DNA of 26,791 nucleotides from Periconia sp. R9002 (GCA_023627715.1 JAMAHW010000173.1:1-26791), one strand, 5' to 3'. Positions 10,433-22,400 are shown, counted from the stretch's first letter. Translations and numbers: made by a program. Notes: generated from the letters alone by a model not told the origin.

Positions 10433-11818
10433 ATGCGGTTCATCACATGTTCCATTGGCCTTTGGTCGCTAGTTTTGTTAGGATCATGTAAAGCAATGTT
10501 ATGCTCGGAAGAAGCAAGTACGAACGAAACATTTGTTCCTCTTCTACCCAGTCAAGATCCATTCTACAATCCGCCGCCCAACTGGGAAAAAACCGTCCCA
10601 GGAACAGTTCTTCGCATCCGCACCGCCCCTGGGAATATCACCGCCGTAGTCCCGTACACCTCAAATGCCTGTAAGAAAACATATCACATCCTTATATTAG
10701 TACTTGGACGGGGCAAATTTCTGACCCCGAAAATAGATAACATCCTATACCGCACGACCAACTCTAGATACCAACCCTCTTGGGCCCTCACTACCGTTCT
10801 GGCTCCTCTACGGAATGTCCCCACTGCTGCTTCCATAAACGACACGCACAATTCCCTTCTATCGATCCAAACTGCATACGACACTGCCAATCCCGACTCT
10901 GCGCCTAGTATCATGATCTATGGGTCGGCGTCCGGCTCTATTCTTGGCAGCGGCCCGCCAGTGGCCGAGGACTACGCCTTCGGTTTAAGTAATGGGTGGT
11001 ACGTTAATATCCCCAATCAGGAAGGCCCCCAAGCATCCTTCGGTCTTGGGGTTCAAACAGGCCACGCAACCCTCGATTCCATCCGCGCGACATTAAACTC
11101 TGGTATACTCCCAAAGGAAGTCCCGACCAAATATGCGATGTGGGGATACTCAGGGGGTTCCATAGCGAGCAGCTGGGCGTCAGAGTTGCAAGAACAATAC
11201 GCGCCTGAGATGCACTTTGAAGGAATGGCGATTGGCGGGTTGGTGCCAAATACTACGAAAGGACTCCTGCTTTCAGGGACGCTGTTTGCTGGGTTAATTC
11301 CTGTTATTTATATTGGGTGCACATCGCAAGATGCGGAGGCGCGCGAGTATCTTGTCTCGAGGCTTAAGACTAGCGGACCTTACAATGCGACAGCATTTCT
11401 AGCGGCGATGCATTACAACGTTGCTGAAACGATCCTGGCCTATGCGGGTCAGGATATTGGGGAGTACTTTATTGGCGGGTTGCAGGATCTACGGGGGCCC
11501 ATTCTTGAAAAGATCTCGAGATCTAATAAGTGGCAAGGATATCATGGGTTTCCGCAAATGCCAGTGTTTGTGTACAAGGCAATCAACGATGAGGTTTCGC
11601 CTGTGAGCGATTCGGACGCGTTAGTGAAGAGGTGGTGCGGGATCGAGGTCGATGTTAGATACGAGCGGAATGAGTTAGGTGGACACCTTAATGAGACTGA
11701 AAATGGGAGACTGAGGGCGTTGAGGTGGCTGAAAAGTGTGTTGGATGGAACGGTGGAGAAGACCGGTTGCGATATCCGTAATGTGTCAGAGAGCACTAGT
11801 AACCTACCGGTAGCATAG
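10433..11818 (+). CDS. Secreted lipase/esterase, LIP (CALA-like) family; two exons
   Basis: Extracellular serine hydrolase expected to cleave lipid or other esters. Exons are 10433-10670 and 10737-11818, giving 439 aa, the usual size for fungal secretory lipases. Residues 1-21 form a signal peptide (hydrophobic core LWSLVLLG, likely cleavage after CKA). The conserved block AYNILYRTT is formed across the splice junction, followed by PSW-type and GWYVNIPNQEGP segments. The catalytic triad is Ser218 in MWGYSGGS (codon 11150-11152), Asp364 in INDEVSP (11588-11590) and His396 in LGGHLNE (11684-11686). The 32-residue Asp-His spacing matches Candida antarctica lipase A. There are seven N-glycosylation sequons. 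I chose ATG 10433 over 10250 and 10358 because it opens directly on the signal peptide, has A at -3, and lies 91 bp below a TATA box. The gene is intact and free of RIP, though surrounded by RIP-mutated repeats. The family also includes esterases of secondary metabolism such as trichothecene esterase Tri8, so the substrate is open. Confidence 0.9.
   Translation: MRFITCSIGLWSLVLLGSCKAMLCSEEASTNETFVPLLPSQDPFYNPPPNWEKTVPGTVLRIRTAPGNITAVVPYTSNACKKTYHILILVLGRGKFLTPKIDNILYRTTNSRYQPSWALTTVLAPLRNVPTAASINDTHNSLLSIQTAYDTANPDSAPSIMIYGSASGSILGSGPPVAEDYAFGLSNGWYVNIPNQEGPQASFGLGVQTGHATLDSIRATLNSGILPKEVPTKYAMWGYSGGSIASSWASELQEQYAPEMHFEGMAIGGLVPNTTKGLLLSGTLFAGLIPVIYIGCTSQDAEAREYLVSRLKTSGPYNATAFLAAMHYNVAETILAYAGQDIGEYFIGGLQDLRGPILEKISRSNKWQGYHGFPQMPVFVYKAINDEVSPVSDSDALVKRWCGIEVDVRYERNELGGHLNETENGRLRALRWLKSVLDGTVEKTGCDIRNVSESTSNLPVA
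10671..10736 (+). other. In-frame 66-nt spliceosomal intron
   Basis: The donor is GTAAGA, a near-perfect fungal 5' site, and the acceptor is AATAG. A CTGAC branch motif at 10721-10725 has its adenine 12 bases before the acceptor end. The intron is 66 nt, divisible by three and without a stop, so an unspliced reading continues in frame with 22 extra residues (including LILVLGRGKF) that do not fit the family. Removing it restores SNAYNILYRTT, a conserved block of secretory lipases. The phase is 1: the T before the donor joins AT after the acceptor to make tyrosine. Confidence 0.88.
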
Positions 11819-11852
11819 GAACTGGGTGTAAATTCGCTTATGGCCCAAAAGA

Positions 11853-11875
11853 GATCACAGCATTTCTGCGTGATC
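11853..11875 (+). other. Small hairpin in the probable 3' UTR
   Basis: GATCAC and GTGATC pair as a 6-bp stem, extended after a one-base bulge by GCA/TGC, with loop TTTC. It begins 35 bases after the lipase stop. It could be an mRNA 3' UTR structure or chance. Confidence 0.35.
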
Positions 11876-11949
11876 AATCTCCGTTGCGAAATAGTAAGGG
11901 GAAAGACACAATAGTAACCTAGCGTAGAGAGATATAGTTCTATAGCTTG

Positions 11950-11967
11950 CGCAGTCGTTTAACTGCG
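11950..11967 (+). other. Hairpin CGCAGT/ACTGCG downstream of the gene
   Basis: A perfect 6-bp stem around the 6-base loop CGTTTA, extendable by a G-T pair, about 130 bases past the stop codon. It may lie in the 3' UTR or be a small palindromic protein site. There is no sign that it ends transcription. Confidence 0.35.
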
Positions 11968-12434
11968 TGCTAATCCGAGGCACTGATTACTATAGCTCTT
12001 AATCAATGATCTTGTGTAGAAAGCCTTGAAATTTACTGGCTTACTGCCCCTCGTGATTTGGGGCTCTCGGAAATTTAAAAACCATCAAGTATATACGCTA
12101 AGATTATGCTGGCACTGAACACGCAGCAGCCTTGGGCTCCACTCAATGGTATTGTCGCCTCTCAGACCATTAATGATGTTTCTTGCATGACGTATCTTTG
12201 TGCTTTTGAAAAATAGTATCCGAATCTAAGCTTGGGTTGGATTAATTGATACAAACATCTTACTGGTGACTGTAACGACTCAGGCGCGAACCACCTCCAG
12301 TACGGCTGCGTTACCGACACGAATGAATTCACATCAGGAAGGCAGCTAGGGAACAATCGTGATTCAGCCCCTATAGGTCGATTTTACGAAAGGACAAACA
12401 AAACTACCTAGCTAGCTAAGGAAACCTCATAGAC

Positions 12435-12446
12435 TATATATAAAGG
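12435..12446 (+). promoter_or_regulatory. TATA-like tract facing the right RIP block
   Basis: TATATATAAAGG resembles a TATA box and points to the right. No ATG-started frame follows before composition becomes RIP-like near 12,620. It could be the orphan promoter of a gene destroyed or displaced by repeats, or a chance AT tract. Confidence 0.25.
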
Positions 12447-12619
12447 TTACCCCTCATCCGAGAATTCCTTTTTGGCGCGTAGGCACCTCGGATTCGTATT
12501 AGAGAGACCTTAGAATCCAATCGAGTACTTAGGGAGTATTTCTGCTAAAAAAGCAAATATACATTTATTAGAAGCAAGTATCCGTTCCGATAAGGTACTA
12601 GGTCAGGCGTGTGACAGAC

Positions 12620-13306
12620 GAGGTCGTTATAGTGACTTCTATATGTATAGGCGATAATTCCTAATAGCGCCTTTGCTAATTAAACCTATATATTCTACTT
12701 ATAGTAAAGTTGAATTTTATAACTTTTAGCTAGGCTATACTATTAATTAATCTTAGGCATCTATCCTATAAGCAGAACTCTATTAGGAAAGTAATATAGC
12801 TATATACTTAGCCTCTATTATAGGTTATACCCTACTAGTAGCATAATTGTATAATTATTATCTAGATTATGCTCTACTCTTATCTATTACCTATTATATT
12901 ATCCTAGACGTAGAGTAACTAATATATTTTCTAAGCTCTAATATCTTACTAACGTGCCTCCCTACATAGTAAGATACCTAGTATACTAAGATAAATAATA
13001 GGTATATTAACTTTTAGTACGTTAAAAGTTATTATATATTATAAATATAATTATAGATCTAAAAGAATACTTATTAAAAGTACTAAGCTTAAGTTATTAA
13101 GTAAAGAAAGTAGATAGAAAAGTAAACTATAGGCTTATATAGTAACGAAGAGTAATTGCTAGTTCCCCTAGCTCTTACTTAGAACTACTACTTATACTAT
13201 ATACTAGTCTACCTTAGTATATACTAGTCTAAGCTAGTATAGGTTAATATAGCTTATAGCTTAATATTATCTCTTCTTTAAAGAATTATTAACTTAATAA
13301 TATATT
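12620..13306. repeat. RIP transition zone right of the island
   Basis: CpA/TpG density falls from normal to nearly zero between about 12,620 and 12,900. The imperfect inverted sequence AGGCG...CGCCT lies at about 12649-12672. No gene is visible. A short tandem duplication of TATACTAGTCTA occurs at about 13197-13240, ending in a related TAGTATAGG. The remainder is RIP-like sequence with stops in all frames. Confidence 0.6.
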
Positions 13307-13438
13307 AAGGGGAGAGGTAGTAGCGTAGTAGTTAAGCGTTTAAAGTAATCTCTATAATTTAAGTTGCACTAAAGTAGATTTTATTAAAGATAAGTAACTT
13401 TAAGTAAAGAGAAGTAGATTTAAAACCTACCCCCCTTA
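13307..13438 (+). ncRNA. RIP-degraded tRNA-like relic (tRNA pseudogene or SINE)
   Basis: TAGCGTAGTAGTTAAG at 13321-13336 has the layout of a Pol III A box and D-loop, with TGG converted to TAG. About 90 bases on, GTAGATTTAAAACCTAC at 13414-13430 has the shape of a T-arm: a 4-bp stem plus one pair lost, and a 7-base loop that would be TTCAAAA before RIP. The ends pair as AAGGGGA with CCCCCTT. A TTTT run follows near 13444. The A-to-B-box spacing is long for a plain tRNA, so it would need an intron, a long variable arm, or a SINE-type structure. A consistent full cloverleaf could not be built, so this is tentative. Confidence 0.35.
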
Positions 13439-16400
13439 TCTAATTTTAACTAACAATTTTATATTATATATATATATACGCATTTTTATTAAGTATAGTA
13501 GAGGTTTTAATTCTATATCTAAAAAGGTTTCTTTATAAACCTATTTTTATACGTACTTTTTTAAGCTAATTTTTTATAAGTACCTTACGCCTTATATCTA
13601 GCTATCTAGTTAATCTATATAGCAAAATAATAAAAAAGAAAGTCTCTAATAAGTAATATATTAATACGTATTTTAAAATATAATATATAAAGTTAGAAAA
13701 AATATAAAAGTTAATTCTTTAGTTAAGTAATATACTTTAAATCTCTATTTATATAATTAGTTATTATATATTATAATATTTTTTTATAATAACTAAATTT
13801 TAAAAAAATAGTTTATATAAATAAAAGCTTTTTTATATAAAGAAATAACTTTCTAGCCCTATTAGACTTTATAGAAATACTTCTAGCTAGTTAAGGTTTT
13901 AAAAGACTACTACTGTATTTAATAGATTTTAAAACCCTTCTATATAAGGTAATTTTAAGCTAACTAAACTTTTTAACTACTAGCCTTATATATATTAGAT
14001 AAGAAGAACTATAAAGAGTTTAGCTTTATATAATATATAGTAAGTAGTTAATATACTAGGCTCTATTAGTCCCCTTTTACTAAAGTAGGTTATTATAATA
14101 AAATTCTTATATACTATAATCTAAGTTCTAATTTCTAGTAGCTATAGTAGTGTTTATATTCTTTTTAGGGAAATTAGACGTATTAAGTAAGCTCTAACTT
14201 ATATTAATACTACCTTAGATAATAGAAATCTATTAGTAATACTATATAACTAGCTAGAATTATAGATCTAAGAGCTTTTAAAATATATAAAAGATATTAA
14301 AGAGCTAGTAAAGTAATATTACTATTTAAATAGAAAATATTATACTAAGTTTTAAAAAGCTAATAAGGTATAAAAAAAAGGTATATTAAGCTTTACGTTT
14401 AAAGCAGCTATTAGCTAAAAAAAAAGTACTAAAAGTTATAGTAGTAGGTTATTTAGTAAAAGTTATATTATAGGTAGTATAGAAGTAGGTAGTATTATTA
14501 ATAGAGATTTTAAGTAGGTTATTATTAGGGTTACTATTTTTAAAAATACGTTTTAAGGAGAAGTATAAAAAATAAGATTATAGTAGTAAAGATTATAGGT
14601 ACGTTAGGGGTCGCTATTATAGAAAAGGAAAAAAAAGAGAAAGTAGTAGTAGTAGAAAGAATTATATTTTAGATTATAGAATTAGCTATAAAGTAGAGTT
14701 TAGGAACTATAAAGATTAACTTTTTAACTATCCTTAGTATATACGTATTTCCTTTATATTTATAGGCTAAATCTATAAGTTAGGTAAGTAGGATATAAGA
14801 TTTAGGGACTTTACTATTATTATTATTAGTAACGCTTTTTAATATAATACCTATATATTATATATAGATAATATTAAGTATAAGTATAGAGCTTAATAAT
14901 AAAGCGTAGAAACTATTCTACTAAAAAATTAAGTTAAGCTTACGTATATTATCTAATCTAAAGAGAATTTATACTAGTATTTTACTTAAATTAGAGTAAA
15001 AATCTACTATCTTAATAAGTATAGTATTAGGAAAATTAAAGCGCTTATATAAGAGTAAGATTATACGTTTTAGTAAAGTAGCTCTATAAAGTATAATTAT
15101 AGTATAGTAATATAACGTATATAAAAAAAAAAATTAAGTAGTAAAAAGCTAGTAGTAAAGTTTTAAAGGCGTCTATATATAAGTATAAAAGGAGATTAGT
15201 CTACTACTACTCTAAATCTTACTTTATATTAAAGGCTAGTAAAAGTAGTCTAGTATAAAGCTTTTTAGTAGTACTTAATTTTATACTTTTTAAAGCTTAA
15301 TAAGTAGAGCTTAAATATATAGTTATATAGTTAAACTAACTATAATAGTTAGGTAGGTAGTATTAAAAAGAGGTAAAAATCTACGTATTTAGATAGTTAA
15401 CTTTAAATCTAAACTAGTCTATAGTACTTAGATAATTATATAATAAGACTTATATCTATTTAAAGGCGTATAGTATTTACTATAAGCGCTTTTTTAATTC
15501 TTTTACTAGTAGCGTCTATATACTATTAATATTTTTCTAATATAGGCTAATAGTAAATATAATTTATATAGTTATTCTTATAAAAGTTTAGTAAGCGTCC
15601 TAATAGTTTATATTATATAGATAAATAGTAACTAGTAATAGAGCTTATATAGCTATAATATTAGATATAAAAATTATAATAAAGAGTAAAGTTTAAATAT
15701 ACTACTACTACTTTTTCTCTTTTTTAGGTATAGTTATTTATATAATATAATAAGTAAGTAGTAGTATATAGAGAAAACTATATAACTAGGTAGGATCTAT
15801 ACTAGACTTATTTATAAGCTATTTATTATATATAATATAGAATAAAGCTTTATAAAGTATAAAAAAGTTAGAGTTAATATAGGTAAAGTAAGCTTCTATT
15901 AGTAAGTTAAAAGTAGGTACTTTTAGTGTAGTTACACTACCTACTCTAGTATAAGCTAAAAAAATAGTAGTAGTAGTTAATACTATAGTACTTCTAGAAG
16001 TTAAGAAAGTATATAGGCTACTATTATTATTTCTAAGTCTTATACTTACGTCTATAAGATTTTAGCTAAAAAAGATAAACTTTTAAGAAGTCTCTTAACT
16101 ATAAATAGAGCGTAACTTAAAGTAGAAAGATAATAAACTTAATAGTCTAATATACTAAACCTAACTTTACTAATTTAGTAGTAATTTAAAAAATAGTAGC
16201 TTATCTTTATTAGGCTCTAAAGTATTAGTATCTAAAATAAAGTTAGAAGTAGTTCTAGCGCTACTCTTTTAATTACTATTATTAGGGCTACTATTAGCTA
16301 AGTTTAGTAAAGAGATACTTAGAGAAATACCTAACTAGCGTATTTCTTCTAAATTAGAGATATTAGCTTTAGGAAGTAGGCTTTTAATAAGTAACTTAAG

Positions 16401-19400
16401 TAAAGCTAAGTAATTACTTAAGCTTTTAATACTACTATAGAAACTTTTTTTATATAGTTAAGTAGTAAAATACTTAATATTATAGAGAATATAGTAGTAA
16501 TAAGTATTCTATCTTAGTTTTTTTTAGTATTTCTATTTTTTTAACTTATATTTATTATAGCTTATCTTAGTTTACTTTTATTTATTAAGAAGAACGTAGT
16601 AAAAAGTACTAGTAGATAAAAAAAAAATAGTAGCTATAGAGGCTAAAAAGAGAGAAGTAGTTTTTTAAATAGTATATAGAATTATAAGTAAACCTTTAAT
16701 AGTAGGCGTAGATATAATAAAAGTTAGAGTAGTATAAAGAGCCTTTATAAATATAGCTTAGAAAGCTAAGAAAACTTAGTAAATAGGCGTAGTTACGTAC
16801 TAGCTAGTATCTTAGTAGGTAATTCTATCTACTTTCTACTTTAATTAATAGTTATATAAGATAGTAGAGTAATATAGATACTAGTAAAATAGTAGATAGA
16901 TAATAAAATATAGTAGGCTTAAGTATAAAGAGACTAAAAATAATACTAGAATAGAGGAATATAAGTATTTATAACTAGTAAGCTAATAATACTAGTAGGT
17001 AGTTTTAGTATTAAATAGAGTAAACTATTTACTATAAGTCTATTAGTACTAGCCTATAAAAGCTTATATAAGCGCTCTAATATATACTAAACTTATACTA
17101 AAAAGCTATATTATAACTTAAAGTAGAAGCTAAAACGTAGTTTATAGAAATCTAAATAAACTACTAAAAAGTAATAGCTATTTATATAATTATATTAGTA
17201 GGTTAAGTACCTATTAAAAGTTATTACTAAGTTAACTAGTACGTTTAGTATCTTTTTTCTAATAACCTATATAACTTTATAATATAGTACTTTTAAGCCC
17301 TATAAAGGCTATATTTCTTTAGGCTAGAGCTAATTCTTAAAAATATAATATAATATTTTTATAATATAGTACTAGTAACCTTATTTATATAACTTTTAAA
17401 AGGTAAGTAAAAAGTTTTTATTAGTACTAAAAGCGCTTATAATACTTTACTTTACCTTTATAATTAAATAGAGTATAAATATAGTTAACTACTATTTCTA
17501 TACTAGATTTTATCTTTTTTTAAATCTCTAGAACTTATAAAGCTGCTTTATAATCTTACTTAATAGGTATTTAGACTAAAGGGCCTACCGTCTTTTAAAG
17601 TAATTATTTATAGTAATTTCTTCTATAAAGAATAATATATATATAGTAACGTATTTCTTTATAGAAATACTAGGCTATATTAAATATAGAAATAGAATAT
17701 AGTATATAAAGTATTTTATTACTTTTTACGTAGTAATTAGTAGTAGAGAGACCTACTTAATAAATATTTTAGCGCTCTAGTAGCCTATCTAACTAGTTTT
17801 TTTTTTTAAGATTAAGTAAAATATTTCTACTTTTACTATATACGTATTTTTTAGAATTAGCCTAACTATTTTATTATAGTAGTAACGTTAGTTTCTAATT
17901 TCTTAAATCTTTTAGTACTCTACTAACTCTATAATAATATATTTAATATTCTACCTATATTAATAAACTACGCTATATATATCTAACGTATACTTTTTAA
18001 AATATAATATATTATCTAGTATAATAGTATATTAGGGATAATAATATTAAAATCTATTCTAATACTCTAGTTAGTAAAAGTATCTTACTATATACTTTTT
18101 TAAAACATTTTTTTATAGGATATATTTTATACGTCTCTTATATAAAAACTAGCTACTAATATATATTAAGTATATTAGATAGGGTAGTATAATTAAGTAT
18201 AAGTTATAGGTCTCTATCTCTTTAGTATTACTATTATTAGAATTAAGCTCTTATTAAATAAAATTACTATTATAAAAATAAAATTACTTTTTAGCGTAAA
18301 CTATATCTACTTTATACTTTTTAGTAAGAGGCGCACTACTATTATACTTTATAAACTTCTAATTTTTTTACTATAAGGCTTTAGGCTAATATATCTCTTA
18401 CTACTAATATAACTATATTAGCGTATAAGTAAATATTAAGTACTCTCTATTATCTCTAAATAGCTTAAAGAGTATACTAATAATAGTATCCTAGCTTTTT
18501 AGCTTAAACTCTACTATTAGTAGTATTAGTACTTTAGTTATAAGCTTTCTACTAAGCTACTATATAATCTTAATTATATTAATTAAATTATAGAATTTAT
18601 AAATTACTTTATTTAGTTAAATTTAGTAAAGTTACTAATAGGTACTAGCGTACTTTTAGTTTTTTTTCTTATACTTATTATATAGGTAGGTCCCTTTACT
18701 AGTAGTAAGTAGATAGAAGCCTTTATTCTAAAGTATTTTTTTATACTTTTTCTACTTTTTATAAAGCGTAATAAGAATAGGATTATTATATACCTACTTT
18801 TACTAGTTATTATTAAGTTTAGTTAGTGCGTAGCAATCTTATAATAGGCCTATACTTATAATAAACTAGATTAGTTCTTCTTTAAAAAGTATTCTAAAAT
18901 AAATTACCTAAAAGTTATATATAATATACGTTAACGTATAATACTTTTTATATATACTTCTAAGATAGCTTATAGCCTAATTATATTCTACTAAACTAAG
19001 AATACCTAATAGGTAGTTAGCTTTTAAAATAGCTTAGAAAGTTTTATTAAGAGCTACCTACTATTAATATTATTTTTAAAAGCCTACTAAAAACTATATA
19101 GCTCTAGAGAGCTTTTAAACTCTATAATTTAGCTTAAATATATAAATATATTATAGTATTTTACGTATAAAAAGGTTTTATTTCTTTAAATATAATTACC
19201 TTTAACTCTATTTATTACGTTATAAAAAAAAAGCTTATTTAGTACCTCTTTTTTCTATTTAATATATAGTACGTTATACTCTACTAGAATTTTAAAGTTA
19301 TAAATTTATTAAATATCTATAAAGTTAGCGTAGAATATATCTTAGCTAGTACTAATACTTAGTATATATAATATAACGTAGAACGTAAAAAGTCTCTTTA

Positions 19401-22400
19401 GCTAAAATATAAACTTCTTTCTAAAAATATATTAGTAATAGAAAAGTAGTCTATAAAATATAACCTATAGTATACTATTCTATTCTTTATTTTTTATATT
19501 CTTTAAATTTATATTTACTATAAAAGTACTCTAACTTAAATTTATAATACTATAAACTTTTATAAGCTTAATATTTTTAAACTAAAGCGCTTTATTACTA
19601 CTTTTATTACTTATACTTTCTATAAGTGTACTAGGATACGTACTAGTAGTAGTACTAAGAAGAAGAAGAAGTAAAATTTAGGCTCTAATAAAGCTATAGA
19701 GAGCTTTAGTATTATTAACTTATAGAGCGTAGAAAATTATATAAAGGTTTTAAATATATATAGTATACTTCTTTTTTTTTAACTTATTAAGTCCTAAGTA
19801 TAGGATCTACTTCTAGCTATTAGTATAGTAATATAGCTACTAATTACTAAAGTATAATATATATTATAAATATCTTTTAGAACGTTATTACTTATTATAC
19901 GGCCTATAACGTTATAATAGTATATATAAGTCTATTTTTAGTATACTTCTATAGCACTCTTTTTTATAATTTAAAACTTTATTATTTACTATTTAAAGTA
20001 TACTTTAAATATAGCTAAGTTATAAGTATATAGCTAATTTTTAGGAGATATTCCTATCTTTTTTTCTAGCTTATAGCTATACTTTTACTAAAATTCCTTT
20101 TTCTTTTACTATAGCTTTTTAGTTTAAGGTATATATTTAGGCTTTACTATACTTTTATTTTTATAGTAGATAATAGCTTCTAAAATCTTTTTTACTTTAT
20201 AGTCTAATTTTTTATTATCTAAGCTATTATTAGTATCTTCTTTAGTATTTAAGTTTAATAGCTTATTAGAGTTTATATCTAAATCTAAGTAAATATTAGA
20301 ATTAAAATTAGAATTAGAATATAATTCTAAGTCTAAATCTATACTAGAGCTTAACTTAAAGCGTATAAAAAACTTTAAAAGCTATAGGCGTAACTTATAT
20401 ATAAAAATATAGTTAAAAAGTATAATAGAAGACCTTTTTTTTACTATTCTAGTAGTAGAAGCTAGCTTTAAAGTACTTATACTATATATATTTATATATC
20501 TACTCTCTAGTTCTATAAATTTTACTTTAAAGTAGAGGTAAAAGAAAAGTTAATTAAATAACTAAAGTAATAGTAAAAAAATATTAGAGTTACTTAAATT
20601 ATCTAAAAGTAAAGTAGCGTAGGTATAGTAGCTTTTTAAATAAGCGCTAGCTACTAGATAGGTTTAAAAGCTACGTTATACTATAGTTAAATAAAAGAGA
20701 GTAGGTATATACTTATAAAAAAAAGTAAGAATAGAGAGGTATAAAATTAAAACCTTTATAGAATAAGTAAATAGAGCTACAATTAAAGCAGCGTTATAGT
20801 AGAGGTAAAGTAAAGTAGAAATACCTTTAAAAGTAGTAGCTAAAGGTATCTAAAAAGAAACGCTATTCTACTTTTATATATATATATATAGTTATATACT
20901 TAATTAGCTTTTTAGTATTTACTTTAAATATTAGATAAACTCTACTTTATACTAGTAAGTATTTTAAAGATATAGCTACTTTAGGCTAGTATTAGCTTTT
21001 ATTAGAGCTAAAGATAGGTTTATACTTATTCTCTTTATTTTTACTAGTATTATAAAAAATATAAGAATTTATAAAACTTAAATAAGTAACTTTTTAGTAA
21101 AGCTTATTTTTATTTATTTTAGACTTATAATAGTACTTCTAAGTTATACTAGAAAAGAAAAAGTCTTATATTAGTAAGTTTTTAGTATTAATATCTAGCT
21201 TTTTAAAGTTTCTAAGATACCTAGAAACTTTATTATAGTTAGAGTTATAAAAGAATTTATTATTATCTATACTAAAGTTATCTAGAACTCTTAAATAGAA
21301 AACTTTTTTAAGAAAGAAGAAATTAAATAAAGAGAATTCTTTTTTATTAAGTACGTATTTTTAGGTACTTTATATTCTTTTATTTTTATATAGTTAGTAG
21401 TAATATATAAAATAGTAAGCTATAGTTACTAGAATAATTACCTATAATTCTATACTATAGATATAATTTTTATAGGTTTTTTTTTTATATTTCTACGCTA
21501 AGTAGCCTTTTCTATTATTTTTTTTTATATATAGAAGTAATATCTTTTTTAGGTCTAAGTCTTTTTTACTAAAGTCTACTTTAGTATTTTAAATAAATTT
21601 TATATAAGCTTTATTTTACTAATTAAGCTTTATTTTAAAATTTCTACTTTTATATAAGTATATATTTACTATACCTTTATTTTTTAGGTAGCTTTTAGTA
21701 AGTTTACTAAAATCTACTATATTAGTAGAGGGTACGTCTTTATTAGATAGGCCTTTTTATATAACTAAGACTAGTACGTATTAGCTATAGTAGTAAAGCT
21801 AATAATAATTTTTTTTATATACTTTAAAAGCATTTTAACTATATAAATAATAGCTCTATTTAGCTATTTTTAGGCTTATTTTTTTAAAAGTTAACTAAGT
21901 TATATATTATACATTTATATATATATAGTTAGCCTTAGTACTTTAGCTAGAATTCTAAATCTACTATTTACTTTTATAAACTAGTCTTATTAATTACTTC
22001 TAGTAAGCTTTAAAATTAGATCTAAGTTCTAGTCTAAATTACTTACGCTATATTAATAATATATTAAGTAGCTTCTTTTACTTTTTAAAGTAGTAGAAGT
22101 TATAGTTATATAAAAATACTTTTTATAGCGTTAGCTATTTTACTAGTAGAGCTTTAATAGTATAAAAGTAGTATTTTAGAAAGAAAGTAAAATATAAAAA
22201 AAAATAGTTTTAGTTAATAGGTAAGCTAATTTATAATAAGAAAGTTAATTAACTAACTAACTATTAACCTATAGCTAAAAAAGCTTTTATATATATTTCT
22301 TTTTATAGCTAAAAAGGTAGTAATAAGTAAACTAATAAAAGAAGTTTTATAGTATAAGTAATATATAACTATAGCTTACTAAAAAAATAAGGCTAGACTA

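Larger units (their letters stand above)
11819..12619. other. Downstream half of the island, no gene supported
   Basis: Normal composition without RIP. A 64-codon frame on the minus strand (12162-12356) has no recognisable domain and is not called. No clear AATAAA signal follows the lipase stop. Two short hairpins occur after the gene (11853-11875 and 11950-11967). Other motifs are CCGAGG at 11975-11980, TGACGTA at 12188-12194, CCTCGG at 12487-12492 and a TATATATAAAGG tract from 12435. The region probably contains the lipase 3' UTR and ordinary intergenic DNA. Confidence 0.6.

Noticed and set aside
10684..11877. Several 60-110-codon frames inside the lipase on both strands
   Set aside because: They are shadows of the lipase coding sequence in other frames; the lipase frame has the catalytic motifs and a consistent gene model.
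12162..12356. 64-codon open frame on the - strand downstream of the lipase
   Set aside because: Short, without a recognisable domain or promoter context. I treated the region as intergenic.
11975..12492. CCGAGG/CCTCGG sites as fatty-acid response elements controlling the lipase
   Set aside because: Such sites are known for Far-type regulators, but here they are downstream of the gene and none is in the upstream region.
14160..14930. TATATAGATAAT near 14860 as a possible reverse-transcriptase YxDD relic
   Set aside because: In sequence this AT-rich the string is expected by chance, and neighbouring polymerase motifs could not be found in frame.
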